Positions 34,756 to 44,154 of a stretch of 64,000 bases of DNA are shown here, in pieces (within the stretch, counting starts at the first letter, position 1; the number at the start of each line of letters is the position of its first letter). Source of the stretch: Candidatus Minthosoma equi (GTDB lineage: Bacteria > Bacteroidota > Bacteroidia > Bacteroidales > Bacteroidaceae). Both the position numbers and the translations under genes were made by a program. The stretch lies in NCBI GenBank assembly GCA_018064885.1, contig JAGHUI010000023.1, forward strand, positions 83,909 to 147,908. Direction: 5' to 3'. The notes below the pieces were generated by a model, which saw nothing but the letters and a program-made list of their open reading frames with translations, ran no database searches and was not told where the DNA came from.

Positions 34756-36480
34756 GTGAACAAATTCTTATTACTTGCAATTTCATTTACAATTCCATTT
34801 GTTTTCCCTCTCAACGCATCTGCACAAGATGATGATGAATTTAGCAGAATAGCAACGAGGATAATGAACAGCTATCAGGACGAAAATACTGATTCTTTGA
34901 AGGATGCATCTCTTGGATGGCACGGTGGTGCTTATATGGGAGCAAGCACTCAGGGACGCACAATTCCGAGTGCATCGTTCACCTACAAATCTAACGAGAA
35001 GTTCCTTTTCACCGGCGACATAGCAGGAAACATAACAGAAAAGACAACGGGCAAGAGTGTTGCCACATTCTACAACAACGGCACTGGCAAAAGGGCGAAT
35101 ACAGATATCCTGACAAATGGGCAGAACATTCATGCAAAGGTTAGGTTTGACTATGCCGCATGGAAGGGATCAATACTGACTTTTGGCATTTTGGAAAGCT
35201 ACAACAACACGAAGGAAAAGAACAGCTCTGCTGTGGCTTTTCTTGACGGACAAGGAGTTGAATACTGTGCAAAGTATGAGAACCGTACTCGCTCTATTCA
35301 CGATTTGAAAATGGGCTATCTGCTGCAATATATCCAGAAGTTCGAAAGCGGCGATAAACTCACTACGCGCGTGAACATTAAACATAATCATTTGTCAGCA
35401 AATGTGGACAAGTCAACGTGGGCAATGTCTGCCAGCGACTACAATGCAAGCCGTGAGCATCACAAGATGAACAACTTTGATCCTTATGGCATGATGAAGT
35501 TTCAATCAAGATCGTACGGTGCTTTCTCTTGGGGACTTTCCGAAAAATACACCATCAACAGGATTCGCACCGAGCATGCCGCAGATCGCTTCAACTTCAA
35601 CACATGCTCCTCTCTTTCTTCTCTTAACATGCAAATTGCTGCTGGATGTTTCTCCTTCGCCGCAAGCGGAGATTATGAGTATTTCGACCACCGTTCAAAC
35701 GATTTCACACACTCTGAAATTCTGAAATATTACAACAACTGGATGGCTAATGCCAAAGCAAGTTTTGCTATCACAGGCAATCATTCTATTGTGTTCAACT
35801 TCAACAGAAGCGTGACTCATCCGGAGTATGAGGAATTGGATCCATACGAAAACATTGGTAGTGATATCACGTTGATTTATATGGGTAATAGCGATTTGGA
35901 ACCTTCAAAATCCTGGCTTTACGGGGGCAGATATCATTACAAAGACAATCACCTGAAAGGAAGCATAAGTGCAAGTTTTGAGCACATCAAGGACGACATC
36001 GCTCCTGTGGCTTCTCATCACCCTGTAACGAACCTGACAATAAAGACTTGGAAGAACGATGTTTCGTTCGGCAAATTCATGTTCGATGCTCGCGGCGAGG
36101 TTTCTTCGGGTGCTTTCAACATGACTTTCGGTGCAAGGGCGCAAAGACTGAGCTATGGAAGTGATTATAAGTCGGATGGAAAATTGTGGTCATACAGTTT
36201 TAAAGTGCGTCCACAAGTAGAGCTTCCTGGCAAATGGACACTTGCAACATCTTTGCTGTATCAAGGACGCGAGAACCATCTCACTTACTACAATCGTGGT
36301 TACACCTACCTTTCTGTCCGAGCAGTTAAGCAGATGGGGCCTTGGGCAATCTATGGATTCGTTCAGGACATTCTGGAACGCGACCGTGTGCAGGTGCTTC
36401 ATGATGTGGACAACACGGTTTACACATACAAAGACCTCAATGCAAGGGCGTTGATTTTGGGAGCATCATACAAGTTCTAA
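34756..36480 (+). CDS. Outer-membrane beta-barrel protein
   Basis: 574 residues with a GTG start; it gives a signal peptide ending NASAQ, and no ATG gives one. The protein is mostly barrel strands. The segment NRSVTHPEYEELDPYENIGSDITL, then GNSDLEPSKSW, matches the OMP_b-brl_3-type C-terminal barrel of TonB-dependent receptors, as in the protein two genes upstream. It lacks a visible plug domain, so it may be a truncated relative or a barrel-only paralogue. Function unknown. Confidence 0.8.
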   Translation: MNKFLLLAISFTIPFVFPLNASAQDDDEFSRIATRIMNSYQDENTDSLKDASLGWHGGAYMGASTQGRTIPSASFTYKSNEKFLFTGDIAGNITEKTTGKSVATFYNNGTGKRANTDILTNGQNIHAKVRFDYAAWKGSILTFGILESYNNTKEKNSSAVAFLDGQGVEYCAKYENRTRSIHDLKMGYLLQYIQKFESGDKLTTRVNIKHNHLSANVDKSTWAMSASDYNASREHHKMNNFDPYGMMKFQSRSYGAFSWGLSEKYTINRIRTEHAADRFNFNTCSSLSSLNMQIAAGCFSFAASGDYEYFDHRSNDFTHSEILKYYNNWMANAKASFAITGNHSIVFNFNRSVTHPEYEELDPYENIGSDITLIYMGNSDLEPSKSWLYGGRYHYKDNHLKGSISASFEHIKDDIAPVASHHPVTNLTIKTWKNDVSFGKFMFDARGEVSSGAFNMTFGARAQRLSYGSDYKSDGKLWSYSFKVRPQVELPGKWTLATSLLYQGRENHLTYYNRGYTYLSVRAVKQMGPWAIYGFVQDILERDRVQVLHDVDNTVYTYKDLNARALILGASYKF

Positions 36481-36510
36481 AGCACATTTTATAACATTTT
36501 TCCATATTTT

Positions 36511-36553
36511 CACCTAAAGGTGCCGATTGTTAGGTTATTTTTTCTTATCTTTG
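36511..36553 (+). promoter_or_regulatory. pta-ackA promoter with upstream palindrome
   Basis: TATCTTTG (36546-36553) lies 41 bp before the pta start. The palindrome CACCTAAAGGTG (36511-36522, 5-bp arms) sits at about the -33 position, where the TTTG box is weak, and may be an operator. Confidence 0.55.
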
Positions 36554-36593
36554 CACAAATACTGCAAACATAAACTAATAACATAAAATACAA

Positions 36594-37601
36594 ATGGCAT
36601 TAATCGAAAGTATTATTGCGCGTGCTAAAGCAAACAAGCAGCGCATTGTGCTCCCAGAGTCTCTTGAGGAGCGCACACTTACTGCCGCCGACAAGTCCCT
36701 TGCTGACGACATAGCCGATATCATTCTCATCGGCAACCCACAGGAAATTTTTGCTCTTGCTGACAAGCTTGGATTGAAGAACATTGGCAAGGCTACAATT
36801 ATCGACCCTGCTACAAGCGAGAAGACAGAAGAGTACGCTCAGCTCCTCTTCCAACTCCGTCAGAAGAAGGGCATGACAATCGAGAAGGCTCGCCAGCAGG
36901 TGCTTGATCCTCTTTATTTCGGTTGTCTTATCATCAAGAGCGGTGATGCTGACGGACAGATTTCTGGTGCGCTCTCAACTACAGGCGACACTCTCCGTCC
37001 TGCTCTTCAGATTATCAAGTGCGCTCCAGGAATCACTTGCGTTTCTGGTGCAATGCTCATGATCACTCAGACTCCTCAGTACGGCGAAGAAGGTGTGCTT
37101 GTAATGGGCGACGTTGCTGTTACTCCTATGCCAGATGCATCGCAGCTTGCTCAGATCGCTGTCTGCACAGCTCAGACTGCTAAGTCGGTAGCTGGTTTCG
37201 CTGACCCACGTGTGGCTATGCTCTCGTTCTCAACTAAGGGTTCGGCAAAGCACGAGGTTGTTGACAAGGTAGTTGAGGCTACTAAGCTCGCCAAGGAACT
37301 CGATCCTGCTCTCAAGATTGACGGTGAACTCCAAGCTGATGCTGCTCTCGTTCCATCAGTAGGTCAGAAGAAGGCTCCAGGTTCGGAGATTGCAGGCAAC
37401 GCCAACGTACTCGTATTCCCATGCCTCGAAGTAGGCAACATCGGCTACAAGCTCGTTCAGCGTCTCGGCAACGCCGACGCTATCGGCCCAATCCTTCAGG
37501 GTATCGCTCGCCCAGTGAACGACCTCAGCCGCGGCTGCTCAGTTGACGACATCTATAAGATGGTGGCAATCACTGCTTGCCAGGCAATGGATGCGAAGTA
37601 A
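36594..37601 (+). CDS. pta: Phosphate acetyltransferase
   Basis: 335-residue enzyme converting acetyl-CoA and phosphate to acetyl-phosphate and CoA. It contains only the catalytic PTA_PTB domain (no DRTGG/regulatory N-terminus). Typical segments include ALSTTGDTLRPALQII, MGDVAVTPMPDASQLAQIA, GELQADAALVPSVGQKKAPGSEIAGNANV and GPILQGIARPVNDLSRG. It is 33 nt upstream of ackA and forms with it the acetate-producing, ATP-generating route of fermentation. Confidence 0.97.
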   Translation: MALIESIIARAKANKQRIVLPESLEERTLTAADKSLADDIADIILIGNPQEIFALADKLGLKNIGKATIIDPATSEKTEEYAQLLFQLRQKKGMTIEKARQQVLDPLYFGCLIIKSGDADGQISGALSTTGDTLRPALQIIKCAPGITCVSGAMLMITQTPQYGEEGVLVMGDVAVTPMPDASQLAQIAVCTAQTAKSVAGFADPRVAMLSFSTKGSAKHEVVDKVVEATKLAKELDPALKIDGELQADAALVPSVGQKKAPGSEIAGNANVLVFPCLEVGNIGYKLVQRLGNADAIGPILQGIARPVNDLSRGCSVDDIYKMVAITACQAMDAK

Positions 37602-37634
37602 GTTAAACGAAAAATTAAACGATAAAAATAAAAA

Positions 37635-38828
37635 ATGAAGATTCTTGTATTGAACTGCGGTTCATCTTCTATCAAATATGCGCTCTACAACATGGATGAC
37701 CAGAGCGTGATCACTTCTGGTGGTATTGAAAAGATTGGTCTTCCTGATTCTTTCATCAATGTAAAACTCAACGGTGAAAAGCATAAAATTGAGAAGCCTA
37801 TTGAGGAACATACTGCTGGTGTACAGCTCATCTTTGACGTGCTCACTAAGGGCGAATATGCTGTTCTCAAAGACCTTAACGAACTCGATGCTGTGGGCCA
37901 TCGCATGGTGCATGGTGGTGAGAAATTCAACAAATCTGTACTTCTCACTCCTGAGGTTATGGAGGCATTCACGGCTTGCAACGACCTCGCTCCACTCCAC
38001 AACCCTGCAAACATCAAAGGTGTGAATGCTGTAAGTGCTCTTATGCCAAACATTCCACAGGTTGGTGTGTTCGATACTGCATTCCATCAGACAATGCCTG
38101 ACTACGCTTACATGTACGCTCTTCCTTACGAGCTTTACAGCAAATATGGTGTTCGCCGTTACGGTTTCCACGGAACAAGCCATCGTTATGTAAGCCAGCG
38201 TGTTTGCGAATTCCTTGGCGTTAATCCAGAGGGCAAAAAGATTATCACTTGTCACATCGGCAATGGCGCTTCTATCGCTGCTGTCAAGGATGGCAAGTGC
38301 GTAGATACATCTATGGGACTCACTCCACTTGAGGGTCTTATCATGGGAACTCGTTCTGGCGACATTGATGCAGGTGCTGTAACATTCCTCATGGACAAAC
38401 TCAACCTTGACACAAAGGGTATCAGCAATTTGCTCAACAAGCAGTCTGGTCTTGCTGGCGTTAGCGAAGGTTCAAGCGACTTCCGTGACATCCTTGCTGG
38501 TATTGCTAACGGCAACGACAAGGCTCGTCTTGCAAAGGAAATGTACTGCTACCGCATCAAGAAATACATTGGTGAATATGCTGCCGCTATGGGTGGTGTT
38601 GACATCATCCTCTTCACAGGTGGCGCTGGCGAGAACCAATGGGAAGTACGCGAAGGTGCTACTGCTGGACTTGAGTTCATGGGTGTCAAGATGGATGAGG
38701 CAAAGAATCGCTCTTGCCGTGCAACAGAGGCTATCCTCTCTGCTGACGACAGCAAGGTTACTGTTTGCTGCATTCCAACTGATGAGGAACTTATGATTGC
38801 ACTCGACACTCTTGCTCTTGCAAAGTAA
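37635..38828 (+). CDS. ackA: Acetate kinase
   Basis: 397-residue enzyme forming ATP and acetate from acetyl-phosphate. ILVLNCGSSSIKY starts the ASKHA fold; AVGHRMVHGGEKF, FDTAFHQTMPDYAY and GFHGTSHRYVS supply the phosphate and acetate sites; ILFTGGAGENQW is near the C-terminus. It is co-transcribed with pta. Confidence 0.98.
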   Translation: MKILVLNCGSSSIKYALYNMDDQSVITSGGIEKIGLPDSFINVKLNGEKHKIEKPIEEHTAGVQLIFDVLTKGEYAVLKDLNELDAVGHRMVHGGEKFNKSVLLTPEVMEAFTACNDLAPLHNPANIKGVNAVSALMPNIPQVGVFDTAFHQTMPDYAYMYALPYELYSKYGVRRYGFHGTSHRYVSQRVCEFLGVNPEGKKIITCHIGNGASIAAVKDGKCVDTSMGLTPLEGLIMGTRSGDIDAGAVTFLMDKLNLDTKGISNLLNKQSGLAGVSEGSSDFRDILAGIANGNDKARLAKEMYCYRIKKYIGEYAAAMGGVDIILFTGGAGENQWEVREGATAGLEFMGVKMDEAKNRSCRATEAILSADDSKVTVCCIPTDEELMIALDTLALAK

Positions 38829-38844
38829 AGACCCTTCCCCCTTG

Positions 38845-38869
38845 CCCCCTCCCGTTAGAAGGGAGGGGG
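38845..38869 (+). terminator. GC-rich hairpin after ackA
   Basis: CCCCCTCCC pairs with GGGAGGGGG (9 bp, 7-nt loop GTTAGAA). There is no T-run, so it may act as a stability element or repeat as well as a transcript end. Such C/G-rich palindromes occur between genes in this group. Confidence 0.6.
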
Positions 38870-38956
38870 AGTAGCTACTCTACTGATTAGGGTGAAACAA
38901 TATGTTCAAAGCAGTGCGTCTGCTTTGCCCCCAATTAAAACAATCAAAAAACCTAA

Positions 38957-41749
38957 ATGAGCGAATACAACGACGACGAAATTCTCAACGAGGGAACGGA
39001 AAACCTCGATGAGATGAACAATAACGAGGAAGGCGGAGTGCTTGAAGAAAGCGCTTCACCTTCTTCTGGCTTACCTCCAAAGTCGGATTATGATCCTACG
39101 AAGACAAAGGACAGCATCACCCACCACCTTTCTGGCATGTACCAGAACTGGTTTCTGGACTATGCCTCCTACGTTATTCTCGAACGTGCTGTGCCATACA
39201 TCATGGATGGTTTGAAGCCTGTGCAGCGACGTATTCTCCATTCCATGAAACGAATGGACGACGGACGCTATTGCAAGGTGGCAAACATTGTGGGACACAC
39301 TATGCAGTTCCATCCTCATGGCGACGCTTCCATCAAGGATGCTCTCGTGCAGATGGGACAGAAGAACCTGCTCATCGATTGCCAGGGTAACTGGGGAAAC
39401 ATCCTTACTGGTGACGACGCAGCGGCTGCACGTTACATTGAGGCACGACTCTCTAAGTTTGCACTTGATGTAGTGTTCAATCCAAAGACTACAGAATGGA
39501 AAATGTCCTACGACGGACGCAACAAGGAACCAATCTCCTTGCCAGTCAAGTTCCCGCTCCTCCTCGCTCAGGGAGTGGAAGGCATTGCTGTTGGATTGAA
39601 CTCCAAGATTCTCCCTCATAATTTCAATGAACTATGCGATGCTGCCATTCATTATCTGCACGATGAACCGTTCCAGATCTATCCTGATTTCCAGACAGGA
39701 GGCAGCATTGATGTTTCTAAGTATAATGATGGTCAGCGAGGCGGTTCTGTGCGTGTTCGTGCCAAGATCGAGAAGCGCGACAGCAAGACACTCGCTATTA
39801 CTGAGATTCCTTTCGGCAAGACAACAGGCTCGCCTTCTCATCCAAGCCAATTCATAGACTCTATTCTCAAGGCTATTGAAAAAGGAAAGATTAAAGCTCG
39901 CAAGGTGGAGGACATGACTGCAGCTGGTGTGGAAATCATCGTTCATCTCATGCCTGGAGCTTCCTCAGACAAGACCATCGATGCTCTCTATGCATTTACA
40001 GATTGTGAAATAAGCATATCCCCAAACTGCTGCGTTATTGACGACAGAACGCCTAAGTTCCTAACTGTTAGTGATGTGCTTCGCAAATCTGTTGATAATA
40101 CAAAATATCTTATCCGTCGCGAATTGGAGATCCGCCGTGATGAACTGCTTGAACAACTGCACTTTGCTTCTCTTGAAAAAATCTTCATTGAGGAGCGCAT
40201 ATATAAGGGCAAGGAATTCGAGAACGCTCCAAACATGGATGCTGCCATTGCTTATGTTGACAAGCGTTTGGAACCTTTCAAGAAAGATTTTGTTCGTGAA
40301 GTTACTCGTGATGACATCCTTCGACTGATGGAAATCAAGATGGCTCGCATCCTTAAGTTCAACAAGGATAAGGCTGACGAGAATATGGCAAAGATCAAGG
40401 CTGAACTTGAGCAGATTGCCCGCGATCTTAACAACCTCATTGAAGTTACTGCCGACTGGTTCCGATTCCTCCAGAAGAAATACGGTGCAGACCACCCTCG
40501 TCTCACTGAGATTCGCAACTTTGACACCATTCAGGCTGCCACCGTTGCCGAAGCAAACCAGAAACTTTACATCAACCGTGCTGAAGGTTTCATCGGCACA
40601 AGTCTTAAAAAGGACGAATTCATATGCAACTGCTCCGACATTGACGACATTATCATCTTCTACAAAGATGGAACATACAAAGTCATCAAGGTTGCAGAAA
40701 AGGTGTTCATTGGCGAAACGGAGCGAAGCAAAGCAGAGAAACGCAAGGTTGAAGTCATCCATGTAGCTGTATTTAAGAAAAATGACACACGCACCATATA
40801 CAATGCAACTTACAAGGACGGTGCAACAGGTGTAACCTACATAAAGCGTTTCAATGTGCCAAGTGTCACTCGCGATCGTGAATATGACGTAACTCTTGGT
40901 ACTCCAAAATCAAAGATAACTTGGTTCTCTGCCAACAGCAACGGCGAAGCAGAAATAATCAAAGTAACTCTCAAGCCACAGGAGAAACTGAAGAAGCTTG
41001 TATTTGAAAAGGATTTCAGCGAAGTAGATATCAAGGGAAGAACAGCCCGCGGTAACCAATTGACCAAAAACGAAATTTTCCGTATCCAGCTCAAAGCACA
41101 CGGAGGCAGCACTCTTGGCGGTCGCAAGGTTTGGTGGGATCCAGATGTTCAGCGCATCAACTACGATGAACATGGAGAATATCTTGGCGAGTTCCACAAT
41201 GGTGATCAGATTCTCGTAATCCTTCCAAATGGAGACTATTACCTCACCAATTTCGACACGAACAACCACTACGAGCAGAACATACTGCGCATTGAGAAGT
41301 TCAAGCCAAAGAAGGTGTGGACTGCCGTTCTCTGGGATGCAGACAATCAGAACCAGCCATACATCAAGCGTTTCCTCATGGAGGAAGCAAAAAAAACTCA
41401 AAACTTCCTTGGCGACAATACAGACAGTAAACTCATCCTTCTTACCGACACGCCATTCCCACGCTTGCAACTCACATTCCTCGAACCAGACACGTTCCGC
41501 GGTCCTTTAGAATTGGATGCAGAGGAATACATTGCAATAAAAGGTTTCAAGGCAAAAGGCAAGCGACTCACTACATACGCTCTTGATCAAGTTACAGAAC
41601 TTGAGCCAACACGTTTCCCTGAGAACGAAAATGAGAATGATGACGACAACGGAAGCGGCGAAGAGGTTCCTGAAGTCATCGATCCTGATGAGGGAAAGAG
41701 TGATAGTGACATCCGTGATGAAATAACAGGTCAGTTAAGATTGTTCTAA
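38957..41749 (+). CDS. parC: DNA topoisomerase IV/gyrase subunit A
   Basis: 930-residue type IIA topoisomerase A subunit. The catalytic Tyr160 is in AAARYIEARL and the quinolone-region helix has HPHGDASI at 119-126, both intact. The C-terminal beta-propeller lacks the GyrA box (QRRGGKG), favouring topoisomerase IV (ParC). Residues 1-50 (NDDEILNEGTENLDEM...) and the last 40 residues are acidic and probably disordered. A parE/gyrB partner is not in the window. The stop overlaps the next gene (TAATG). Confidence 0.9.
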   Translation: MSEYNDDEILNEGTENLDEMNNNEEGGVLEESASPSSGLPPKSDYDPTKTKDSITHHLSGMYQNWFLDYASYVILERAVPYIMDGLKPVQRRILHSMKRMDDGRYCKVANIVGHTMQFHPHGDASIKDALVQMGQKNLLIDCQGNWGNILTGDDAAAARYIEARLSKFALDVVFNPKTTEWKMSYDGRNKEPISLPVKFPLLLAQGVEGIAVGLNSKILPHNFNELCDAAIHYLHDEPFQIYPDFQTGGSIDVSKYNDGQRGGSVRVRAKIEKRDSKTLAITEIPFGKTTGSPSHPSQFIDSILKAIEKGKIKARKVEDMTAAGVEIIVHLMPGASSDKTIDALYAFTDCEISISPNCCVIDDRTPKFLTVSDVLRKSVDNTKYLIRRELEIRRDELLEQLHFASLEKIFIEERIYKGKEFENAPNMDAAIAYVDKRLEPFKKDFVREVTRDDILRLMEIKMARILKFNKDKADENMAKIKAELEQIARDLNNLIEVTADWFRFLQKKYGADHPRLTEIRNFDTIQAATVAEANQKLYINRAEGFIGTSLKKDEFICNCSDIDDIIIFYKDGTYKVIKVAEKVFIGETERSKAEKRKVEVIHVAVFKKNDTRTIYNATYKDGATGVTYIKRFNVPSVTRDREYDVTLGTPKSKITWFSANSNGEAEIIKVTLKPQEKLKKLVFEKDFSEVDIKGRTARGNQLTKNEIFRIQLKAHGGSTLGGRKVWWDPDVQRINYDEHGEYLGEFHNGDQILVILPNGDYYLTNFDTNNHYEQNILRIEKFKPKKVWTAVLWDADNQNQPYIKRFLMEEAKKTQNFLGDNTDSKLILLTDTPFPRLQLTFLEPDTFRGPLELDAEEYIAIKGFKAKGKRLTTYALDQVTELEPTRFPENENENDDDNGSGEEVPEVIDPDEGKSDSDIRDEITGQLRLF

Positions 41750-42642
41750 TGACACTACCTATAAATAATATAATATGTAAAGGCTTAGCAACGGCAGCAG
41801 TGCTGTTGCTAAGTCTTTGTGCTTTTGGGCAGAAAGGTATTGGGGAGAGAACAACAAGCACAGATTCAATTGGCAATGCAAATCGCGAAGTGATGCATTC
41901 CACCACCTTCGGGCTCATGGGCGTGGCAGCAGTCTATGATTCGTATCTCAGACCTTACATATATGCTGATGGTGTTGATTTCCGCATACAGCGAGAGACG
42001 GCACGAATGACAAACTTGATGGACGGCAGAATATCTAATCAGACATTCCTTGATGTCAACATTGCTGCCGACCTCATGACCGACGGCGGTCCTACCTGGT
42101 ACACAGGCGGCATTCGATACAGTCAAGGCTGGCTCTACAACTTCCGTGACTGCAACGTGGTGAATCCAGCCGAGCGTACCACTCGCAGATGGAACTACGC
42201 TGCAGGTCTGCAAGCCAGTGGCTATTTGGGAGGTGTGTATATTGACAGGTCGGGCAATAACCCAGGACAGGCAAAATTTGATGTCATGGTCAACGCCACA
42301 GGTATTGTTTCCTACACCTTCCGTTGCAAAAAACATCGTCCATTAATTCTCAGCTATCAGCTCACATTCCCATTTGCCGGAGCAGCATTCTCTCCCAACT
42401 ATGGACAAAGCTACTACGAAATCTTCGAGTTAGGCAACTACGATCACAACATTGTCTTTGCAAACATCTTCAACATGCCATCCAACCGTCATCGTCTCTT
42501 GCTCGACATTCCCATCCGCAAGGGCGAACTCCGCTTAGGATATGACATACAGGTCAATCAAGCACGATTCAACAATTTGGAGTACAACAACACTACTATT
42601 GACTTCATGATTGGTTTCACTAAATACTTCTATCGTCGATGA
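41749..42642 (+). CDS. DUF3316 family protein
   Basis: 297-residue secreted/outer-membrane protein starting within the stop of the topoisomerase gene. It has a signal-like N-terminus (LATAAVLLLSLCAFGQ) and the DUF3316 body: TTFGLMGVAAVYDSYLRPYIY, DVNIAADLMTDGGPTWYTGGI, ending IDFMIGFTKYFYRR. Barrel-like, function unknown, Bacteroidota-specific. It overlaps the peptidase gene by 4 nt. Confidence 0.85.
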   Translation: MTLPINNIICKGLATAAVLLLSLCAFGQKGIGERTTSTDSIGNANREVMHSTTFGLMGVAAVYDSYLRPYIYADGVDFRIQRETARMTNLMDGRISNQTFLDVNIAADLMTDGGPTWYTGGIRYSQGWLYNFRDCNVVNPAERTTRRWNYAAGLQASGYLGGVYIDRSGNNPGQAKFDVMVNATGIVSYTFRCKKHRPLILSYQLTFPFAGAAFSPNYGQSYYEIFELGNYDHNIVFANIFNMPSNRHRLLLDIPIRKGELRLGYDIQVNQARFNNLEYNNTTIDFMIGFTKYFYRR

Positions 42643-43670
42643 AGACTTACCGCTATTATATATTATATATATGTGTAATGCTCTGCACCCTCCTTTCCGC
42701 TTCATCTTGTGTTGTTATTGAAGGCGACACCTTAGATGACACTCAGAAAGGCAACTTCGAAGCTCTCTGGAAAATCATGGACGAGCATTACTGTTTCTTC
42801 TCATACAAGGAGAAAGAGCTGGGTGTAAATTGGAATGAAGTACACGACCGCTATGCAAAGCAGATAAACAAGAACATGACAAATGCTCAGCTTTTTGAGG
42901 TACTCTGCAACATGCTTTCTGAACTCAAGGATGGTCATGTGAATCTTTTAGCATCGTTTGATTACGGTCGCAACTGGTCGTTCTACGAAGAATATCCGCT
43001 CAACTACAACGACAGTATCGTGAACGCTTATCTTGGTCACGACTACAACATCGCATCTGGTTTGAAATACCGTATCTTTGACGACAATATCGGCTACGTT
43101 CGCTGTGAAACCTTCGAAGACGGCATTGGCAATGGCAATATCAGCGTAATGCTTCAAAACCTCGCCACATGCTCAGGCGTCATCATAGATGTGCGCAGCA
43201 ATGGCGGTGGTCAGCTTACCAAAGCACACACCCTCGCATCGCATTTCCTTGACAAAAGCGTCATCATTGGTTACATCACTCATAAGACAGGCAAAGGTCA
43301 CAATGACTTCTCCAAGCGCGATACAGAATGGCTCCACCCAAGCGATGGAGTGCGTTGGCAGAAGCCTGTTGTTGTGCTGACAAACCGCGGATGCTTCTCT
43401 GCCTGCAACGATTTCGTAAAATGCATGAAGCTATGTCCTAACGTAACCATAATGGGAGATAAGACAGGAGGTGGTTCAGGAATGCCTTTCAACAGCGAAT
43501 TGCCAAACGGATGGCAAGTGCGCTATAGTGCCGTGGTTTATTACGACCACAACATGCAGCAAACAGAATTTGGCATTGAACCAAACATTTATGTAGAAAT
43601 GGACGGAAAAGATACCGACAAGAAACGTGACACGCTCATTGAAGAAGCAAGAAAATTTCTCACCAAGTAA
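42639..43670 (+). CDS. S41-family C-terminal processing peptidase (lipoprotein)
   Basis: 343 residues with a lipobox (LLSASSC, Cys near 24). The S41 core shows IIDVRSNGGGQ, NRGCFSACNDFV with the probable nucleophile Ser, and IMGDKTGGGSG with the general-base Lys. A PDZ domain is not obvious; residues 40-110 resemble the N-terminal tail-specific-protease helical bundle. It would trim or degrade envelope proteins. It shares a transcript with DUF3316. Confidence 0.88.
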   Translation: MKTYRYYILYICVMLCTLLSASSCVVIEGDTLDDTQKGNFEALWKIMDEHYCFFSYKEKELGVNWNEVHDRYAKQINKNMTNAQLFEVLCNMLSELKDGHVNLLASFDYGRNWSFYEEYPLNYNDSIVNAYLGHDYNIASGLKYRIFDDNIGYVRCETFEDGIGNGNISVMLQNLATCSGVIIDVRSNGGGQLTKAHTLASHFLDKSVIIGYITHKTGKGHNDFSKRDTEWLHPSDGVRWQKPVVVLTNRGCFSACNDFVKCMKLCPNVTIMGDKTGGGSGMPFNSELPNGWQVRYSAVVYYDHNMQQTEFGIEPNIYVEMDGKDTDKKRDTLIEEARKFLTK

Positions 43671-43695
43671 TAAAGCACTAATTCTAAGTCTGTTC

Positions 43696-44154
43696 TCACT
43701 TTAATTCCATTCCAACACTCACAATTTCGTCTAAAGGATTAAGTCTCATAAGATGGGTTATGCAAATCGTATAATCCATCTTTTTTTGTATATTCATCTT
43801 TCCCACCTCGCACTCTGTAAGAATATAAGGAAAACCACTTCCAAAAGGCTTTCCTCCAGAATCGTAAATAGGAATTTTGACAGTATCTTCCTTCACTACA
43901 ACCGAATCACATTTCTGAGTGACAAGAAGAGTAATATCATTATATTTGAACTTGCCTGTTGTGCGAACACCCACAGACAAAGTCTTCACACAGTCAACAT
44001 CCGATTGAGGCAAAGCAAATGCCATAGTATCTCTGCTGTCCCATCCCGATTCATTCAAATCTATGTACTTAGAAAAGAAAGGACTGTCTTGGCACGACAC
44101 AAGGAGTATCATGCCAAGCAGTCCTATGATAATATTTGCTTTTCTGACTTTCAT
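43696..44154 (-). CDS. gldH: Gliding-motility lipoprotein GldH
   Basis: 152-residue lipoprotein (LLVSC lipobox, Cys 21) with the GldH body: SPFFSKYIDLNESGWDSRDTMAFALP and later DYTICITHLMRLNPLDEIVSVG. In gliding Flavobacterium it is required for motility. In non-gliding Bacteroidota such as Prevotella it persists without a clear motility role. It overlaps ricT by one base and shares an operon with holB. Confidence 0.9.
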   Translation of the reverse strand: MKVRKANIIIGLLGMILLVSCQDSPFFSKYIDLNESGWDSRDTMAFALPQSDVDCVKTLSVGVRTTGKFKYNDITLLVTQKCDSVVVKEDTVKIPIYDSGGKPFGSGFPYILTECEVGKMNIQKKMDYTICITHLMRLNPLDEIVSVGMELK

